Source: Streptomyces sp. TG1A-60 (GTDB lineage Bacteria > Actinomycetota > Actinomycetes > Streptomycetales > Streptomycetaceae). Taken from it: a stretch of 64,000 nucleotides of DNA. Both the position numbers and the translations under genes were made by a program. This document shows, one piece after another, positions 45,876 through 55,178 of the stretch; the stretch's first letter is position 1, and every line of letters starts with the position of its first letter. The notes under the pieces are model-generated. The model was not told where the DNA came from. It ran no database searches and saw nothing but the letters and a program-made list of their open reading frames with translations. The stretch is taken from NCBI RefSeq assembly GCF_037201975.1, contig NZ_CP147520.1:1302001-1366000 (forward strand), written 5' to 3'.

Positions 45876-46730
45876 GAAGTCATCTCATTTGGTGAGTCTG
45901 CGGTAGCAGATGAGGGTGCAGGCGATGCTGGTGAAGGCGAGGAAGTGGTCGGCTTTGCGTTCGTAGCGGCGGTGGAGGCGGCGGCAGCCGGCGAGCCAGG
46001 CCATGGTGCGTTCCACGGTCCAGCGGTGGCGGCCCAGCCGTTGCGAGGGCTCGATGCCTTTGCGGGCGATGCGGTGGGTGATGCCGCGTTCGCGCAACCA
46101 TCGCCGCAGGTGGGCGTAGTCATAGCCCTTGTCGGCGTGGAGTTTGCCGGGCTTGCGCCGTCGCCGTCCGCGGCGTGAGCGGATCGGCGGGATGCCCTTC
46201 ACGAGCGGGATCAATGCCTGGCTGTCGTGCAGGTTGGCCCCGAGATGCCGACGGATATGGGCAGACCCGACCGTTCCGTGATCAGGTGGATCTTCGAGCC
46301 GTACTTGCCCCGGTCGACAGGATTCGGACCCGTCAGGTCCCCCTTTCAGGGCCCGCATGTTCACCGAGTCGATCGCGCACCGCGACCAGTCCAGCTCGCC
46401 TCGGGCACCGAGTTCGTCGAGGACCAGGCGGTGGAGCTTGGCCCACACCCTGGCCTTGGACCACTCCGAGAACCGCCGGTGGGCGGTCGCTCCGGACGGG
46501 CCGAACGACGCCGAAGGCAGCTGCAGCCAGGTACAACCCGACGTGACCACGAACACGATCGCGGCCAGCACCTCCCGGTCGCCGTGCCGACGCCGACCAC
46601 CACTCTGCGGCCGCGACGGCGCCTCCGGCACCACCCGCTGGAACAACTCCCACAACTCGTCCGGCACCAGCCGCTCAACGATCCCCACCATGACGCACAG
46701 AATACCGAGCCACCCAAATGAGATGGCTTC
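45876..46730 (-). mobile_element. IS5-family element (855 bp)
   Basis: Inverted ends GAAGTCATCTCATTTGG / complement of CCAAATGAGATGGCTTC with the target duplication TA (45874-45875 and 46731-46732). One transposase gene on the minus strand. It inserted next to another transposase fragment (46733-46842). Confidence 0.85.
45885..46691 (-). CDS. IS5-family transposase with a compensated double frameshift
   Basis: 268 aa. LVPDELWELFQRVVP, then TSGCTWLQLPSASFG, then WSRCAIDSVNMRALKGG with the first Asp. Between about 46228 and 46330 the usual stretch LTGPNPVDRGKYGSKIHLIT is out of frame, and the open frame reads DGSESCRPGQVRLEDPPDHG instead. It returns to the normal frame at ANLHDSQALIPLVKG. LHADKGYD and RHRWTVERTMAWL follow. 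The conserved core between the first and second Asp is thus scrambled, so activity is doubtful although the frame is open. Confidence 0.8.
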   Translation of the reverse strand: MVGIVERLVPDELWELFQRVVPEAPSRPQSGGRRRHGDREVLAAIVFVVTSGCTWLQLPSASFGPSGATAHRRFSEWSKARVWAKLHRLVLDELGARGELDWSRCAIDSVNMRALKGGPDGSESCRPGQVRLEDPPDHGTVGSAHIRRHLGANLHDSQALIPLVKGIPPIRSRRGRRRRKPGKLHADKGYDYAHLRRWLRERGITHRIARKGIEPSQRLGRHRWTVERTMAWLAGCRRLHRRYERKADHFLAFTSIACTLICYRRLTK

Positions 46731-46732
46731 TA

Positions 46733-46842
46733 ACTACGGGCTCTCAGCGAACGTGCAGGTCATCGTGGACGCGGAGACCCGCCTGGTGGTGGCCGCGGCC
46801 CAGCTGGAGCCCGGCAACACTGCGGACGCGAACCTGGCGTGA
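46733..46842 (+). pseudogene. Short DDE transposase fragment
   Basis: Encodes YGLSANVQVIVDAETRLVVA followed by AAQLEPGNTADA, the middle of another IS5-type DDE core. Both ends are missing; the IS at 45876-46730 sits at its 5' edge. Confidence 0.55.
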
Positions 46843-46904
46843 CTCCGGCTAGCCACATTGAGGGGGCGAAGTGGAGTGCGTCAGGAGCCCTTCGCATCGT
46901 GCGC

Positions 46905-47102
46905 GCCTGCGCAGCCGAGGCCACCATCACCTGGGAGCCCACCGTGGTCAACGGCAGCCCCGCACTCGCCGTATACCTGGGCGGCGAGCTCGACGGCGTC
47001 ATGACCGTCCGTGTCGAGGACACCCGCATCACCGGCCTCTACTTCGTCCGCAACCCCGAGAAGCTGACCCACACCTCCGAGACCCCGCTCACCCTGCACT
47101 GA
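46905..47102 (+). pseudogene. C-terminal (SnoaL-like) fragment of a second ECF41 sigma factor
   Basis: ATITWEPTVVNGSPALAVYL, then GGELDGVMTVRVEDTRITGLYFVRNPEKL matches the C-terminal extension of SigJ/ECF41 proteins, including the NPEKL version of the NPDKL motif. The sigma domains are missing. It is followed by a carboxymuconolactone decarboxylase-like gene, the second classical ECF41 target type. Confidence 0.75.
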
Positions 47103-47239
47103 CGCCAACGACTCGGGAGCACCCGCCGATCGCCGCACACGACAAGAGGGGAAGGTCATGACGGGTGGCCCAAAGTCCTTCAGCGACATGGCCTGTCGTC
47201 GGCGTTTCCACCGGCCTGCCCTTGGCGTAGCGTGGCCGC

Positions 47240-47827
47240 GTGTCAGAGCCGCCGCTGTCGCCCGCCGCGCCCCGTATCCCTCCGCAGCCCGCGGATGAAT
47301 GGGCTGAATCCGTGCGGGAGACGTTGTCCGCCGACATCGGTTCACTGGGCCTCGGCGTGTCTTCGCTCGGTGAGGCCCATGTGTTTACGACGCTTGCCCG
47401 TCATCCGGAGTTGTTCGCCGCCTGGCTTCCCTTCAGCAGCCAGTTGCTGCTTGCGGGCGAACTGCCCTTCGCTGAACGCGAGTTGGTGATCCTTCGAGTG
47501 GCGCGCAATTGCGAGTCGGCCTACGAGTGGGGCCAACACGTGAAGATCGCCGCGAAGGCCGGGCTGTCATCGGACGACATGGCGCGGGTCGCTGCGGGTC
47601 CCGACGCGCCGGGTTGGACGGAACGGCAGTCGTTGCTGCTGCGGGCCACGGACGAGTTGCACTGCGGCGCCCGGATCGGCCAGTCGACTTGGGAAGGGCT
47701 GGCCCAGCACCTGACGGAGCGCCAGTTGATCGAGCTGCCCATGCTGGTAGGCCACTACCATCTGCTGGCCTTCACCCTGAACTCCCTGCAGGTGCTGCCG
47801 GAACCCGGACTGCCCCCCATGATCTGA
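47240..47827 (+). CDS. Carboxymuconolactone decarboxylase family protein (AhpD-like)
   Basis: 195 aa from GTG 47240. The core helix motif is ERELVILRVARNCESAYEWGQHVKIAAKAGLS, with E, C and H in the CMD arrangement but without a second Cys (no C-x2-C), so peroxiredoxin-type AhpD activity is unlikely. LLRATDELHCGARI and LPMLVGHYHLLAFTLNSLQV follow. Probably a target of the decayed ECF41 factor upstream. Substrate unknown. Confidence 0.88.
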   Translation: MSEPPLSPAAPRIPPQPADEWAESVRETLSADIGSLGLGVSSLGEAHVFTTLARHPELFAAWLPFSSQLLLAGELPFAERELVILRVARNCESAYEWGQHVKIAAKAGLSSDDMARVAAGPDAPGWTERQSLLLRATDELHCGARIGQSTWEGLAQHLTERQLIELPMLVGHYHLLAFTLNSLQVLPEPGLPPMI

Positions 47828-48164
47828 CGGGATGTCTCGGGCAGCAGCGGGGTCCGCATTTTCCGGACCCGGTTGTGCGTACGCGTCCTCAGTCACGGTA
47901 GTCGAAGAAGCTCCGTCAGGGCCGCAGCGAGGGACCCTGGTGCTTCTTCTATGACGAGCCTTCTCCACCAAGGGCGTGACCGGCGCCCATGATGGTCCGC
48001 CTCCTCGCGCACATGAGGGAGACGGAAGGACAAGAACCGCAGGATGGCGGTGGTCCCATCGGCACCGAACCACAGCACGAAATCCCGGCCGTGCCGGTAG
48101 GAGACGTAGGCTGCACCCAAGGCCACCAGAAGGGGGCACGGAGAGCCGGCGCCGGGGCGCTGGC

Positions 48165-48246
48165 CCTCACCCGCCTGCGCGCCGCAGCGGCAGAGGGCGC
48201 CTTCGACCTGGACCTCTTCGAGGACAAAGGAAACTACCGCAGGTGA
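48165..48246 (+). pseudogene. Possible VapB-type antitoxin C-terminal fragment
   Basis: ALTRLRAAAAEGAFDLDLFEDKGNYRR, then stop, directly overlapping the VapC-like relic. The position and acidic tail suggest the end of a VapB antitoxin; upstream sequence (47828-48164) shows no recognisable N-terminal domain. Tentative. Confidence 0.35.
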
Positions 48247-48665
48247 ACGCCGCGCAATTTCCTGAATCGACACCAGCGCTCGCTTGTCTGCTGCGCGGCG
48301 ACGCCGAGCGCTACGGATGGGATCAGGCGGCGGCCGCCGGCTCATCGCCACCTGCCCCATCACCGAGCTGGAGTTCTTCTGAAGCGCGCGCTCCGCCGCC
48401 GACTGCACCCAGGGCATCGAGGACATGCGCCTGCTCTTCGGCTGGGTACCGGTCGTTGACCGCGCCTACGACCGCGCCTGGCAGGTACAGGAAATGCTCA
48501 CCCAGCGCGGACAGTACCGCAGCGCCGGACCCGTCGACCTCGTCGTGGCCACAACAGCCGAGCTGCAGGGCCTGACCTTGCTCCATCGCGACCGGGACTT
48601 CGAGTGAATCGCCGCCGTCACCGGCCAGGCCCTCCAGTGGTACGGCCCAGAAGCCGGCAAGTGAG
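48243..48665 (+). pseudogene. PIN-domain toxin (VapC-like) relic
   Basis: From GTG: STPALACLLRGDAERYGWDQ, then after a frameshift LIATCPITELEFF with an in-frame TGA, then IEDMRLLFGWVPVVDRAYDRAWQVQEML, GPVDLVVATTAELQGLTLLHRDRDFE and a second TGA before IAAVTGQALQWYGPEAGK. The first catalytic Asp of the PIN motif (usually DTS near the start) is Glu-Ser-Thr here. It cannot make a full RNase. Confidence 0.75.
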
Positions 48666-48882
48666 CCAAGGCAGGCGCTACGGGGACGGAGCGACAACAG
48701 GCACCTCGACAACTGCATCGGGCTGCGAAACAGCCCCGAGCATGCCCGCTGATCATGCGGGCGGACCGGGAGATCCAAGATCCCCGACAGAGTCAAGAGC
48801 TCACGACTCCACCAATCTCATTACAGCTCAGGTGACCAACAGGTCATCATGTCCTGGCAAGCCGCAGATCATGGCCGGGCCA

Positions 48883-48922
48883 CCCGCCGTACGGCGGGCA
48901 GGTTCCGCCGTACGGCGGAACC
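48883..48922. promoter_or_regulatory. Two adjacent perfect palindromes upstream of the esterase
   Basis: A 16-bp palindrome CCCGCCGTACGGCGGG (48883-48898) and a 22-bp perfect palindrome with the same core CCGCCGTACGGCGG (48901-48922), centred 21 bp apart. They lie 76-115 bp before the ATG of the alpha/beta hydrolase. A dimeric repressor or activator site is inferred; the PucR-type regulator encoded downstream is one candidate. Confidence 0.6.
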
Positions 48923-48997
48923 CCGGTCGGCCGCCGGTGCGCGAATGATGGCCGCACGAGCCGCCGCGCCCCCGGGCGCCCAGTGTGAGGAGCACCC

Positions 48998-49972
48998 ATG
49001 ACCCAGGTACCGCCCCCGTTCGACCCCGAGCTCGCCGCCGCCCTGGAGCTCATCAAGGACGTCATCTCTCCCGGTGTCACGCCGGACGAGATCGATGCGG
49101 TCCGCCAGGGTCCGGGGATCGAGATGCTGGCCGGGCTGGATCTGACCATGGACGGCTTCTTCGAGATCGAGGACCGGACGGTGCCCGGCCCCGAGGGCGC
49201 GCCCGAGATATCGCTGCTGATCTGCCGTCCCGGCGCCCCGGCGGAGGACGGCCCGCGGCCCGTGATCTACCACGTCCACGGTGGCGGCCTGATCCTCGGC
49301 AACAACCGGCTCGGCGTGGACGCTGCGCTGGCCTGGGCGAAGGAACTGGACGCGGTCGTGGTCTCGGTGGAGTACCGGCTGGCGCCGGAGAACCCGTACC
49401 CGGCACAGATCGAGGACGTGTACGCCGGTCTGGAGTGGACCGCGAAGCACGCGGCGGAACTGGACGCCGACCCGGGGCGGATCGTCCTCGCCGGTGCCAG
49501 CGCGGGCGGCGGCCTGTGCGCGGCGCTGGCCCTGCTCTCCCGGGACCGCAAGGGCCCGCTGCCGATCGGCCAGCTCCTGATGTGCCCGATGCTGGACGAC
49601 CGCAACGACACCCCCTCCTCCCACCAGATGGCGGGCCTCGGCGTCTGGGACCGTACGGCCAACGAGACCGGCTGGACCGCGCTGCTCGGCGAGCTCCGGG
49701 GCGGCCCCGACGTCCCCGCGTACGCGGCACCGGCCCGCGCTAAGGACCTGACCGGCCTGCCCCCGGCATTCCTGGACGTCGGCTCCGCGGAGACCTTCCG
49801 GGACGAGGTCGTCACCTACGCCTCCCGCATCTGGCAGGCGGGCGGAGTGGCCGAACTCCACGTCTGGCCCGGCGGCTTCCACGGCTTCGACGGCTTCGCT
49901 CCGCAGGCGGCGCTGTCGCAGGTGGCGCGGGCGGCGCAGGCGAGGTGGCTGCGGAGGTTGTTGGGGCGGTGA
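48998..49972 (+). CDS. Alpha/beta hydrolase (HSL/GDXG-type esterase)
   Basis: 324 aa. ATG follows GGAG. Oxyanion motif HGGG in YHVHGGGLILGNNRLG, nucleophile elbow GASAGG near residue 168, Asp in LDVGSAETFRDE and His in WPGGFHGFDGF complete the triad. This is the hormone-sensitive-lipase family of carboxylesterases acting on short-chain esters. Likely cytosolic (no signal peptide). Paired palindromes lie upstream and a PucR-like regulator downstream on the same strand. Confidence 0.93.
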   Translation: MTQVPPPFDPELAAALELIKDVISPGVTPDEIDAVRQGPGIEMLAGLDLTMDGFFEIEDRTVPGPEGAPEISLLICRPGAPAEDGPRPVIYHVHGGGLILGNNRLGVDAALAWAKELDAVVVSVEYRLAPENPYPAQIEDVYAGLEWTAKHAAELDADPGRIVLAGASAGGGLCAALALLSRDRKGPLPIGQLLMCPMLDDRNDTPSSHQMAGLGVWDRTANETGWTALLGELRGGPDVPAYAAPARAKDLTGLPPAFLDVGSAETFRDEVVTYASRIWQAGGVAELHVWPGGFHGFDGFAPQAALSQVARAAQARWLRRLLGR

Positions 49973-50020
49973 GGTACGGGCGGGAAGACCGGGGCGCGGG
50001 ACATCCAGCGTCGCGGTGGA

Positions 50021-50190
50021 TGGCCGAGCTCTCTTCACGAGGCGGCAATTCCATGAGGGGCGCGAGGGCTATCGCCCCGGGTTGCCCGATGGGCGGGACG
50101 GGCGCTGAGGCGAGGAGCCGGGTCACGGGGGACTCCGCGAAGGGCCGAGCTCTCCTCAGGAGACGGCACCCCATGAGGGGCAGCGGCCCC
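50021..50190. repeat. Imperfect direct repeat of about 45 bp in an intergenic region
   Basis: 50021-50068 and 50143-50190 share GGCCGAGCTCTC, then CATGAGGGGC at the same spacing. The 429-bp gap between the esterase and the regulator contains no gene that I can support. Confidence 0.55.
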
Positions 50191-50401
50191 ACACCGAGGC
50201 ACTCGGTGAACAGCCGCGCGGTCACCTCTCGCGGATCAACGGTGGGCAGGCATCGCCCCCACCCTCCCCCGCAAGGCACCGCGGCAACAGCCGTGCGAAT
50301 GCCTCCCGTGCCCCCACCTCTCACCCCCGCCCCGTCCCCACCCCGCATCCAAAGCCCCCACACACTCCTCGAACCGCACCCCCATACCGCACCATGTGCC
50401 T

Positions 50402-51391
50402 ATGAAAGAGCTGGCCGGGCGCCTCACCGCGCTGGACCCCGATGCCGGTGCCGCCGTTCGCGTCATCGCCTACTTCGATCGGCTCGCGGAGTCGCGCGCC
50501 GGGCTGGAGTCGCTGGTCCGTGGGGCCGCCGTGCTGGCCGGGGTGCCGGCGCGGCTCGTCGATGCCGAGCGGCGGGTGTCCGTGCGCGTCGAGGCAGACG
50601 GGCAGCGCTCCGACAGCGCCCTGCCGCCGGATCCGGCCTGGCCGTCCGCCGCGCTCACCCCGGACGGCGTTCCGGCCCTGTGGCTGGAGCGGGCCGAGGC
50701 GGGACCCAGTGTGGTCGACGCGGTGATTCTGGAGCGGGCCGCCGGTGCCGTACGGCTGGTGCTCGACCGTACGCGCGGGCGGGCGCCCGCCGATGATCCG
50801 GCCCTGGTCGAGACGCTGCTCGACGCCACCGCCCCGGACACCGCCCGGCTGCACGCGGCCCGCCGACTGGGACTGGATCCCGCCGTACCGGCACGTGTGC
50901 TGGCCCCGCTCGACGGCCGACCCCGGATCGTTGCCACGCACGCGGACTCCGAGCCGCCCGCCGAGCGGGTGGGCGTGGGGCCCGCCGTCGCCGTGCTCGA
51001 CCTGCCGGACTCCTGGGCCGCCGCCCGCACCGCCCTCCGCTTCACCGCCGAGGGGACCACGCAGGATCCCGGCCCTCGTGTGGTGCACGCCGACGACCTG
51101 GGCGGTATCGCACTGCTCGCCGGTCTCGTCGGGCCGGGTGCCGAGCCCCCGTCCGACGTACAGACCCTTGAGACGGCCGCGGCGGCCTCGCCCTGGCTGT
51201 TGGCCACGCTGAACGCCGTCGCGTCGACGGCGAGTCTGCGTGCGGCAGCCACCGCGATCAACGTCCACCACTCCACTCTCCAGGAGCGGCTGGTCCAGGC
51301 CGAGCACCTGCTGGGCTGGCCGGTGCGCACCCCGCAGGGCCGGTTCCGGCTTCAGCTGGCGCTGACGATGCGGCACCTGGCACGGCCGTAG
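50402..51391 (+). CDS. PucR-type transcriptional regulator
   Basis: 329 aa from ATG 50402 (GTG 50396 is possible). The N-terminal about 230 residues are an Ala/Arg-rich GAF-like or CdaR-like sensor with no clear ligand motif. The C-terminal 70 residues form the PucR helix-turn-helix: LLATLNAVASTASLRAAATAINVHHSTLQERLVQAEHLLGWPV, then GRFRLQLALTMRHL. It probably controls nearby genes such as the esterase. Confidence 0.8.
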   Translation: MKELAGRLTALDPDAGAAVRVIAYFDRLAESRAGLESLVRGAAVLAGVPARLVDAERRVSVRVEADGQRSDSALPPDPAWPSAALTPDGVPALWLERAEAGPSVVDAVILERAAGAVRLVLDRTRGRAPADDPALVETLLDATAPDTARLHAARRLGLDPAVPARVLAPLDGRPRIVATHADSEPPAERVGVGPAVAVLDLPDSWAAARTALRFTAEGTTQDPGPRVVHADDLGGIALLAGLVGPGAEPPSDVQTLETAAAASPWLLATLNAVASTASLRAAATAINVHHSTLQERLVQAEHLLGWPVRTPQGRFRLQLALTMRHLARP

Positions 51392-51401
51392 CGGCGGGTC
51401 A

Positions 51402-51620
51402 GCGGAACTCGGGCACGACCTCGATGGTGCCGACGATGTGCGCGTTGAACTCGTCGAGTTCCCCGGCCGGCACCCACAGCTCGAGGATCGTCTCGCCGTC
51501 CGCCCGCTGTACGGGATACCGGCTCAGGAACTCCACCTCGACCTCGAACCGGTCACGAAGCCGGCGCCGTCGTGCTTGACGTTCAGCTCTTCACGCTCGG
51601 CTGCCGTCAGCCCTCCCGGC
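51402..51620 (-). pseudogene. C-terminal fragment of an unrecognised protein
   Basis: Minus strand: LTAAEREELNVKHDGAGFV, one-base shift, RFEVEVEFLSRYPVQRADGE, then TILELWVPAGELDEFNAHIV and GTIEVVPEFR, stop. It reads as the end of a soluble enzyme but starts within transposase debris. Confidence 0.45.
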
Positions 51621-51870
51621 GCCCCCTGTCCGCGGCACCAGGTACAGCCGTAGCCCCCAGTACCGTGAGTGCGACGCGTAGTAGCCGTACTGGGCCCAGC
51701 CTGCCAGGTCCGAGCGTTTGGCCGTCTCACGGGAGCATCCGCAGCCGACCGGGGTGGAGTCGACCGGCCACACATCGTCGCTCCACAGTGAGGTGTCCCG
51801 GCCAGGATCCGGATCAGGCTGGTGAGCAGCGAGGACGCGGCGCGCAGCCGCTTGTTGTAGCCGGACTGCT
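51615..51870 (-). pseudogene. IS982-family transposase fragment
   Basis: GYNKRLRAASSLLTSLIRIL, then after a frameshift MWPVDSTPVGCGCSRETAKR, then SDLAGWAQYGYYASHSRYWG and LRLYLVPR, characteristic of the DSTPV...KRS-x2-AGWA-x-YGY core of IS982 transposases. Both ends are missing. Confidence 0.75.
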
Positions 51871-52460
51871 GTGGAAGATGAACGCGCTTGTCACCGGGTG
51901 GGGGTCGCGGTCGCGGGTGACCGGCAGCGGGCCGCCCGTCCCGTGGTAGTGCGAGGGCCCGTCCTCGAGGTCCTCCGAGCGTCTGAAGTACGGCAGGACC
52001 TCGTCGTACGACCAGCCGGTGGCCCCGTGGCGTTTGGCCCAGTCGTCGTAGTCGGAGCGGTGGCCCCGGACGTAGATCATGCCGTTGAGGGCACTGCATC
52101 CGCCGAGGACCTTGCCGCGCGGCCAGAAGACCTGCGTGCCGTCCGCGTGTTGCTGGGGTTCGGTGAGGCAGGCGTAGTCCTCGGGGGCGTTCCACAGGCT
52201 GAAGTGAGCCGGGTCCGGGAACCCCCGGCGACCCCCGATGGCGCCCACCGACAGGTGCCTCAGGGCCGGATCACCGAGGTCACGCCGGCAACGGGCGAGA
52301 CGCTGCTCCCGCAGCCAGCCCGAGACGGTGTACCCCTCCTCGGCCATGAGCTTGTAGAGATGACGACGCGAGACGCGATGAGCGGCCGCGATCTCGTCGG
52401 GGCCCAGCGCCGGGTCGTCCAGGCGTCGCTCCATGTACGTCAGGATGCGCCGGACAAGCA
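51870..52460 (-). pseudogene. Chimera: AraC-type DNA-binding domain fused to a GMC oxidoreductase fragment
   Basis: One open frame encodes first an AraC/XylS HTH domain (ILTYMERRLDDPALGPDEIA, then AAHRVSRRHLYKLMAEEGYT, then VSGWLREQRLARCRRDLGDPAL up to GFPDPAHFS). It then switches at about 52200 to the substrate-binding part of a choline-dehydrogenase-like GMC enzyme (WNAPEDYACLTEPQQHADGT, then WPRGKVLGGCSALNGMIYVRGH, then YDDWAKRHGATGWSYDEVLPYFRRSED). Neither protein is complete. Best explained by a deletion between two neighbouring genes. Confidence 0.8.
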
Positions 52461-52647
52461 GGTTGTTTTTAGCGGGGTGAAGTAGAGCCAGTAGGGCGGT
52501 GGTTTTGGGAGCCGCTGGTTCGGCGGTGGGAATGGGAGCCACCTGGTCTGGTGGTGTGCGACATGCCGCCGATGGAGTAATCGGGGTTTTGGGCTGTCTG
52601 GCCGCTCACGCTGTGGTCGTTGATCACGGTCGTGTCAGGAGACCCGT

Positions 52648-54354
52648 GTGTACAGGTCGCGTGAGTGGATCTTTGAGCGGATCCGCCGGGACCGGCGTCT
52701 GGACCCCGCGGTGTCGGGGCGGGCGCTGGCCCAGCGGTACCGGGTGTCGCGGAACACGGTGGCGAAGGCGTTGGCGTCGCCGGTGCCGGCGAAGCGGAAG
52801 AAGCCGCCGCCGCGTGCGAGCGTGCTGGAGCCGGTAAAGCCGTTCATCGACGCGATGCTGCGCGCGGACCTGGACGCGCCGAGGAAGCAGCGGCACACCG
52901 TCGACCGGATTCTTCAGCGGCTGGCGGGCGAGCATGATTTCGAGCTCGCGGCGTACTCCACGGTGCGCGACTACGTCGCCAGGCGGCGCCCGGAGCTGGC
53001 GCTGGAGGCGAAGGAGGGGCGCCGTCACCTGGAGGGGACGGTCCCGCAGGCCAAGCGGCCCGGTGAGGAGGCCGAGGTCGACTTCGCGGATGTGTGGCTA
53101 GACCTGGCCGGGCAGCGGCGCAAGTGCGTGCTGTTCACGCTGCGGATGTCGTACTCGGGCAAGGCCGTCCACCACGTCTACGCCACCGCTTCGCAGGAGG
53201 CGTTCTTCGAGGGACACGTCGAGGCGTTCGAAATGCTGGGCGGAGTGCCGACCGTCCACATCCGCTACGACAACCTCAAGCCGGCGGTGAAGCTGGTGCT
53301 GTTCGGCCGCTCGCGAACGGAGTCGGCCCGGTGGGCGGCGTTCAGATCGTGGTACGGCTTCTCGGCGTTCTACTGCACGCCGGGTGAGGAAGGCGCCCAC
53401 GAGAAGGGCGGGGTGGAACACGAGGGCGGCCGGTTCCGCCGCAAACACCTGGTCCCGCCACCCCAGGTCGAGTCCCTGGCGGAGCTCAACGAGCGCCTGG
53501 CGGCGATCGACGCGGCCGAGGACGCCCGGCATGTCCACGGCCGGCCCACTTCGATCGGGTTCGACTTCGAGCAGGAACGGGAACTGCTGCGGCCGCTGCC
53601 GGTGGACGGCTACGACTGCGGGATCGACCTGACACCGGTGGTGCACCGCAACGGCCGGATCACGGTCCGGCAGTGCTACTACTCGGTGCCCGCGAAGTTC
53701 ATCGGGGCGAAGGTGCGGGTGAAGCTGCGGGCCAACGAGTTGTGGATCTACGACGGCCGGCAGGTCGTCGCCCGCCATCCGCGGCTGACCCGCCGCTACA
53801 CCTACCACGACATCCTCGATCACTACCTGGAGATTCTCCTGGTCAAGCCCGGCGCGTTCGCCGGGGCCTCGGCGCTGGCGCAGGCGCGGGCAGAAGGCGG
53901 CTTCACCAGGACGCACGAGGCGTTCTGGGCCGCGGCCAAGCGGAAAGCGGGGGACCGGGAGGGCACCCGGATGCTGATCGAGGTGCTGCTGCTGCACCGG
54001 CAGCTGCCCGCCGACGCACTGATCGCCGGGATGACCACCGTCCTGCGGGTCGGCTCGGTCAGCACCGATCTGGTGGCGATCGAGGCCCGCAAGGCGATGG
54101 AGAACACCGAGGCAGATGCCTTCGACAATCTCGACGACATCGATGAGCCGGGCCCGGTCGCCGAGGACGACGACGATCCCAACGGGCCGGGCCAGGACGT
54201 GACCGACGGCGAGGGGGCGAAGGTGATCTCGCTGCACACCCGGCGGCTGCCGGCCGATCCGCGCACCGCGCTGCCGGACATGGCCAAGTACGACCAGCTG
54301 CTCACGCCGGTGAAGGACACAGGCACCACGAAGCAGAAAGGCACCAGCGCATGA
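52648..54354 (+). CDS. istA: IS21 transposase IstA, copy B
   Basis: 568 aa from GTG. HTH (RDRRLDPAVSGRALAQRYRVSRNTVAKAL), DDE core (EEAEVDFADVWL, IRYDNLKPAV, HEKGGVEHEGGRF), and YYSVPAKFIGAKVRVKLRANELWIYDGRQVV. The acidic stretch DEPGPVAEDDDDPNGPG near the end is an insertion relative to copy A. ATGA overlap with istB. Clearly a different IS21 from copy A. Confidence 0.95.
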   Translation: MYRSREWIFERIRRDRRLDPAVSGRALAQRYRVSRNTVAKALASPVPAKRKKPPPRASVLEPVKPFIDAMLRADLDAPRKQRHTVDRILQRLAGEHDFELAAYSTVRDYVARRRPELALEAKEGRRHLEGTVPQAKRPGEEAEVDFADVWLDLAGQRRKCVLFTLRMSYSGKAVHHVYATASQEAFFEGHVEAFEMLGGVPTVHIRYDNLKPAVKLVLFGRSRTESARWAAFRSWYGFSAFYCTPGEEGAHEKGGVEHEGGRFRRKHLVPPPQVESLAELNERLAAIDAAEDARHVHGRPTSIGFDFEQERELLRPLPVDGYDCGIDLTPVVHRNGRITVRQCYYSVPAKFIGAKVRVKLRANELWIYDGRQVVARHPRLTRRYTYHDILDHYLEILLVKPGAFAGASALAQARAEGGFTRTHEAFWAAAKRKAGDREGTRMLIEVLLLHRQLPADALIAGMTTVLRVGSVSTDLVAIEARKAMENTEADAFDNLDDIDEPGPVAEDDDDPNGPGQDVTDGEGAKVISLHTRRLPADPRTALPDMAKYDQLLTPVKDTGTTKQKGTSA

Positions 54355-55178
54355 CCCCCACCAAGGCCGCCGACCCGACCGCCCGGCAGGTGCCGCCCAC
54401 CCGGATGCCGCTGCCCGGCGACCCGGAGGACGCGGCGATCGACGAAGCGTGCCGGGACCTGCGGCTTCCGGCGTTCCGCGAGCGGTTCGTTGAACTGGCC
54501 GCCACCGCGCGGCGCGAGCAGTCCACCTACAAGCAGTTCCTCCTGGACCTGCTGCAGGTCGAGGTCGCCGACCGGGACGTGCGCCGGCAGCAGCGGCTGG
54601 TGCGCTCCGCGAAGTTCCCCAGGCCCAAGCGTCTGGAGGACTTCGCGTTCGAGAAGAACCCCAACGTCTCCCCCGAGGTGATCGCGGATCTGAAGTCCCC
54701 GTCCTGGGTGCGTGAGGGCCGCCCGCTGGTGCTGATCGGCGACTCCGGCACCGGCAAGTCCCACTTGCTGATCGGGGTGGGCACAGCGATCGCCGAGGCC
54801 GGCCTTTCGGTCCGCTACACCACCACCTCGGCGCTGGTGAACGAGCTCGCCGAGGCCGACGCGGGGCGCCGCCTGTCCTCCGTGATCGCCCGGTACAGCA
54901 AAGTCGATCTTCTGTGCCTGGACGAGTTCGGCTACCTGAACCTGGACAGGAAGGGCGCCAAGCTGCTCTTCCAGATTTTCACCGAGCGGGAGGAGTGCAA
55001 GGCGACCGCGGTGGCCACCAACTCCCCGTTCGCCGAGTGGGACAAGACCTTCGGAGATCCCAGGCTCTGCGCGGCCATCGCCGACCGGATCACCTTCCGC
55101 TGCACACTCATCCAGACCGGCACCGACTCCTACCGCTACCAAGTCACTCAGGACGAACATCGAGGAAAGAAGCGGTGA
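54351..55178 (+). CDS. istB: IS21 helper ATPase IstB, copy B
   Basis: 275 aa. Walker A GDSGTGKSH, Walker B DLLCLDEFGYLNLD, sensor ATNSPFAEWDKTF, IADRITFRCTLIQTGTDSYRYQ. AAA+ partner of the preceding IstA. Intact. Confidence 0.95.
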   Translation: MTPTKAADPTARQVPPTRMPLPGDPEDAAIDEACRDLRLPAFRERFVELAATARREQSTYKQFLLDLLQVEVADRDVRRQQRLVRSAKFPRPKRLEDFAFEKNPNVSPEVIADLKSPSWVREGRPLVLIGDSGTGKSHLLIGVGTAIAEAGLSVRYTTTSALVNELAEADAGRRLSSVIARYSKVDLLCLDEFGYLNLDRKGAKLLFQIFTEREECKATAVATNSPFAEWDKTFGDPRLCAAIADRITFRCTLIQTGTDSYRYQVTQDEHRGKKR

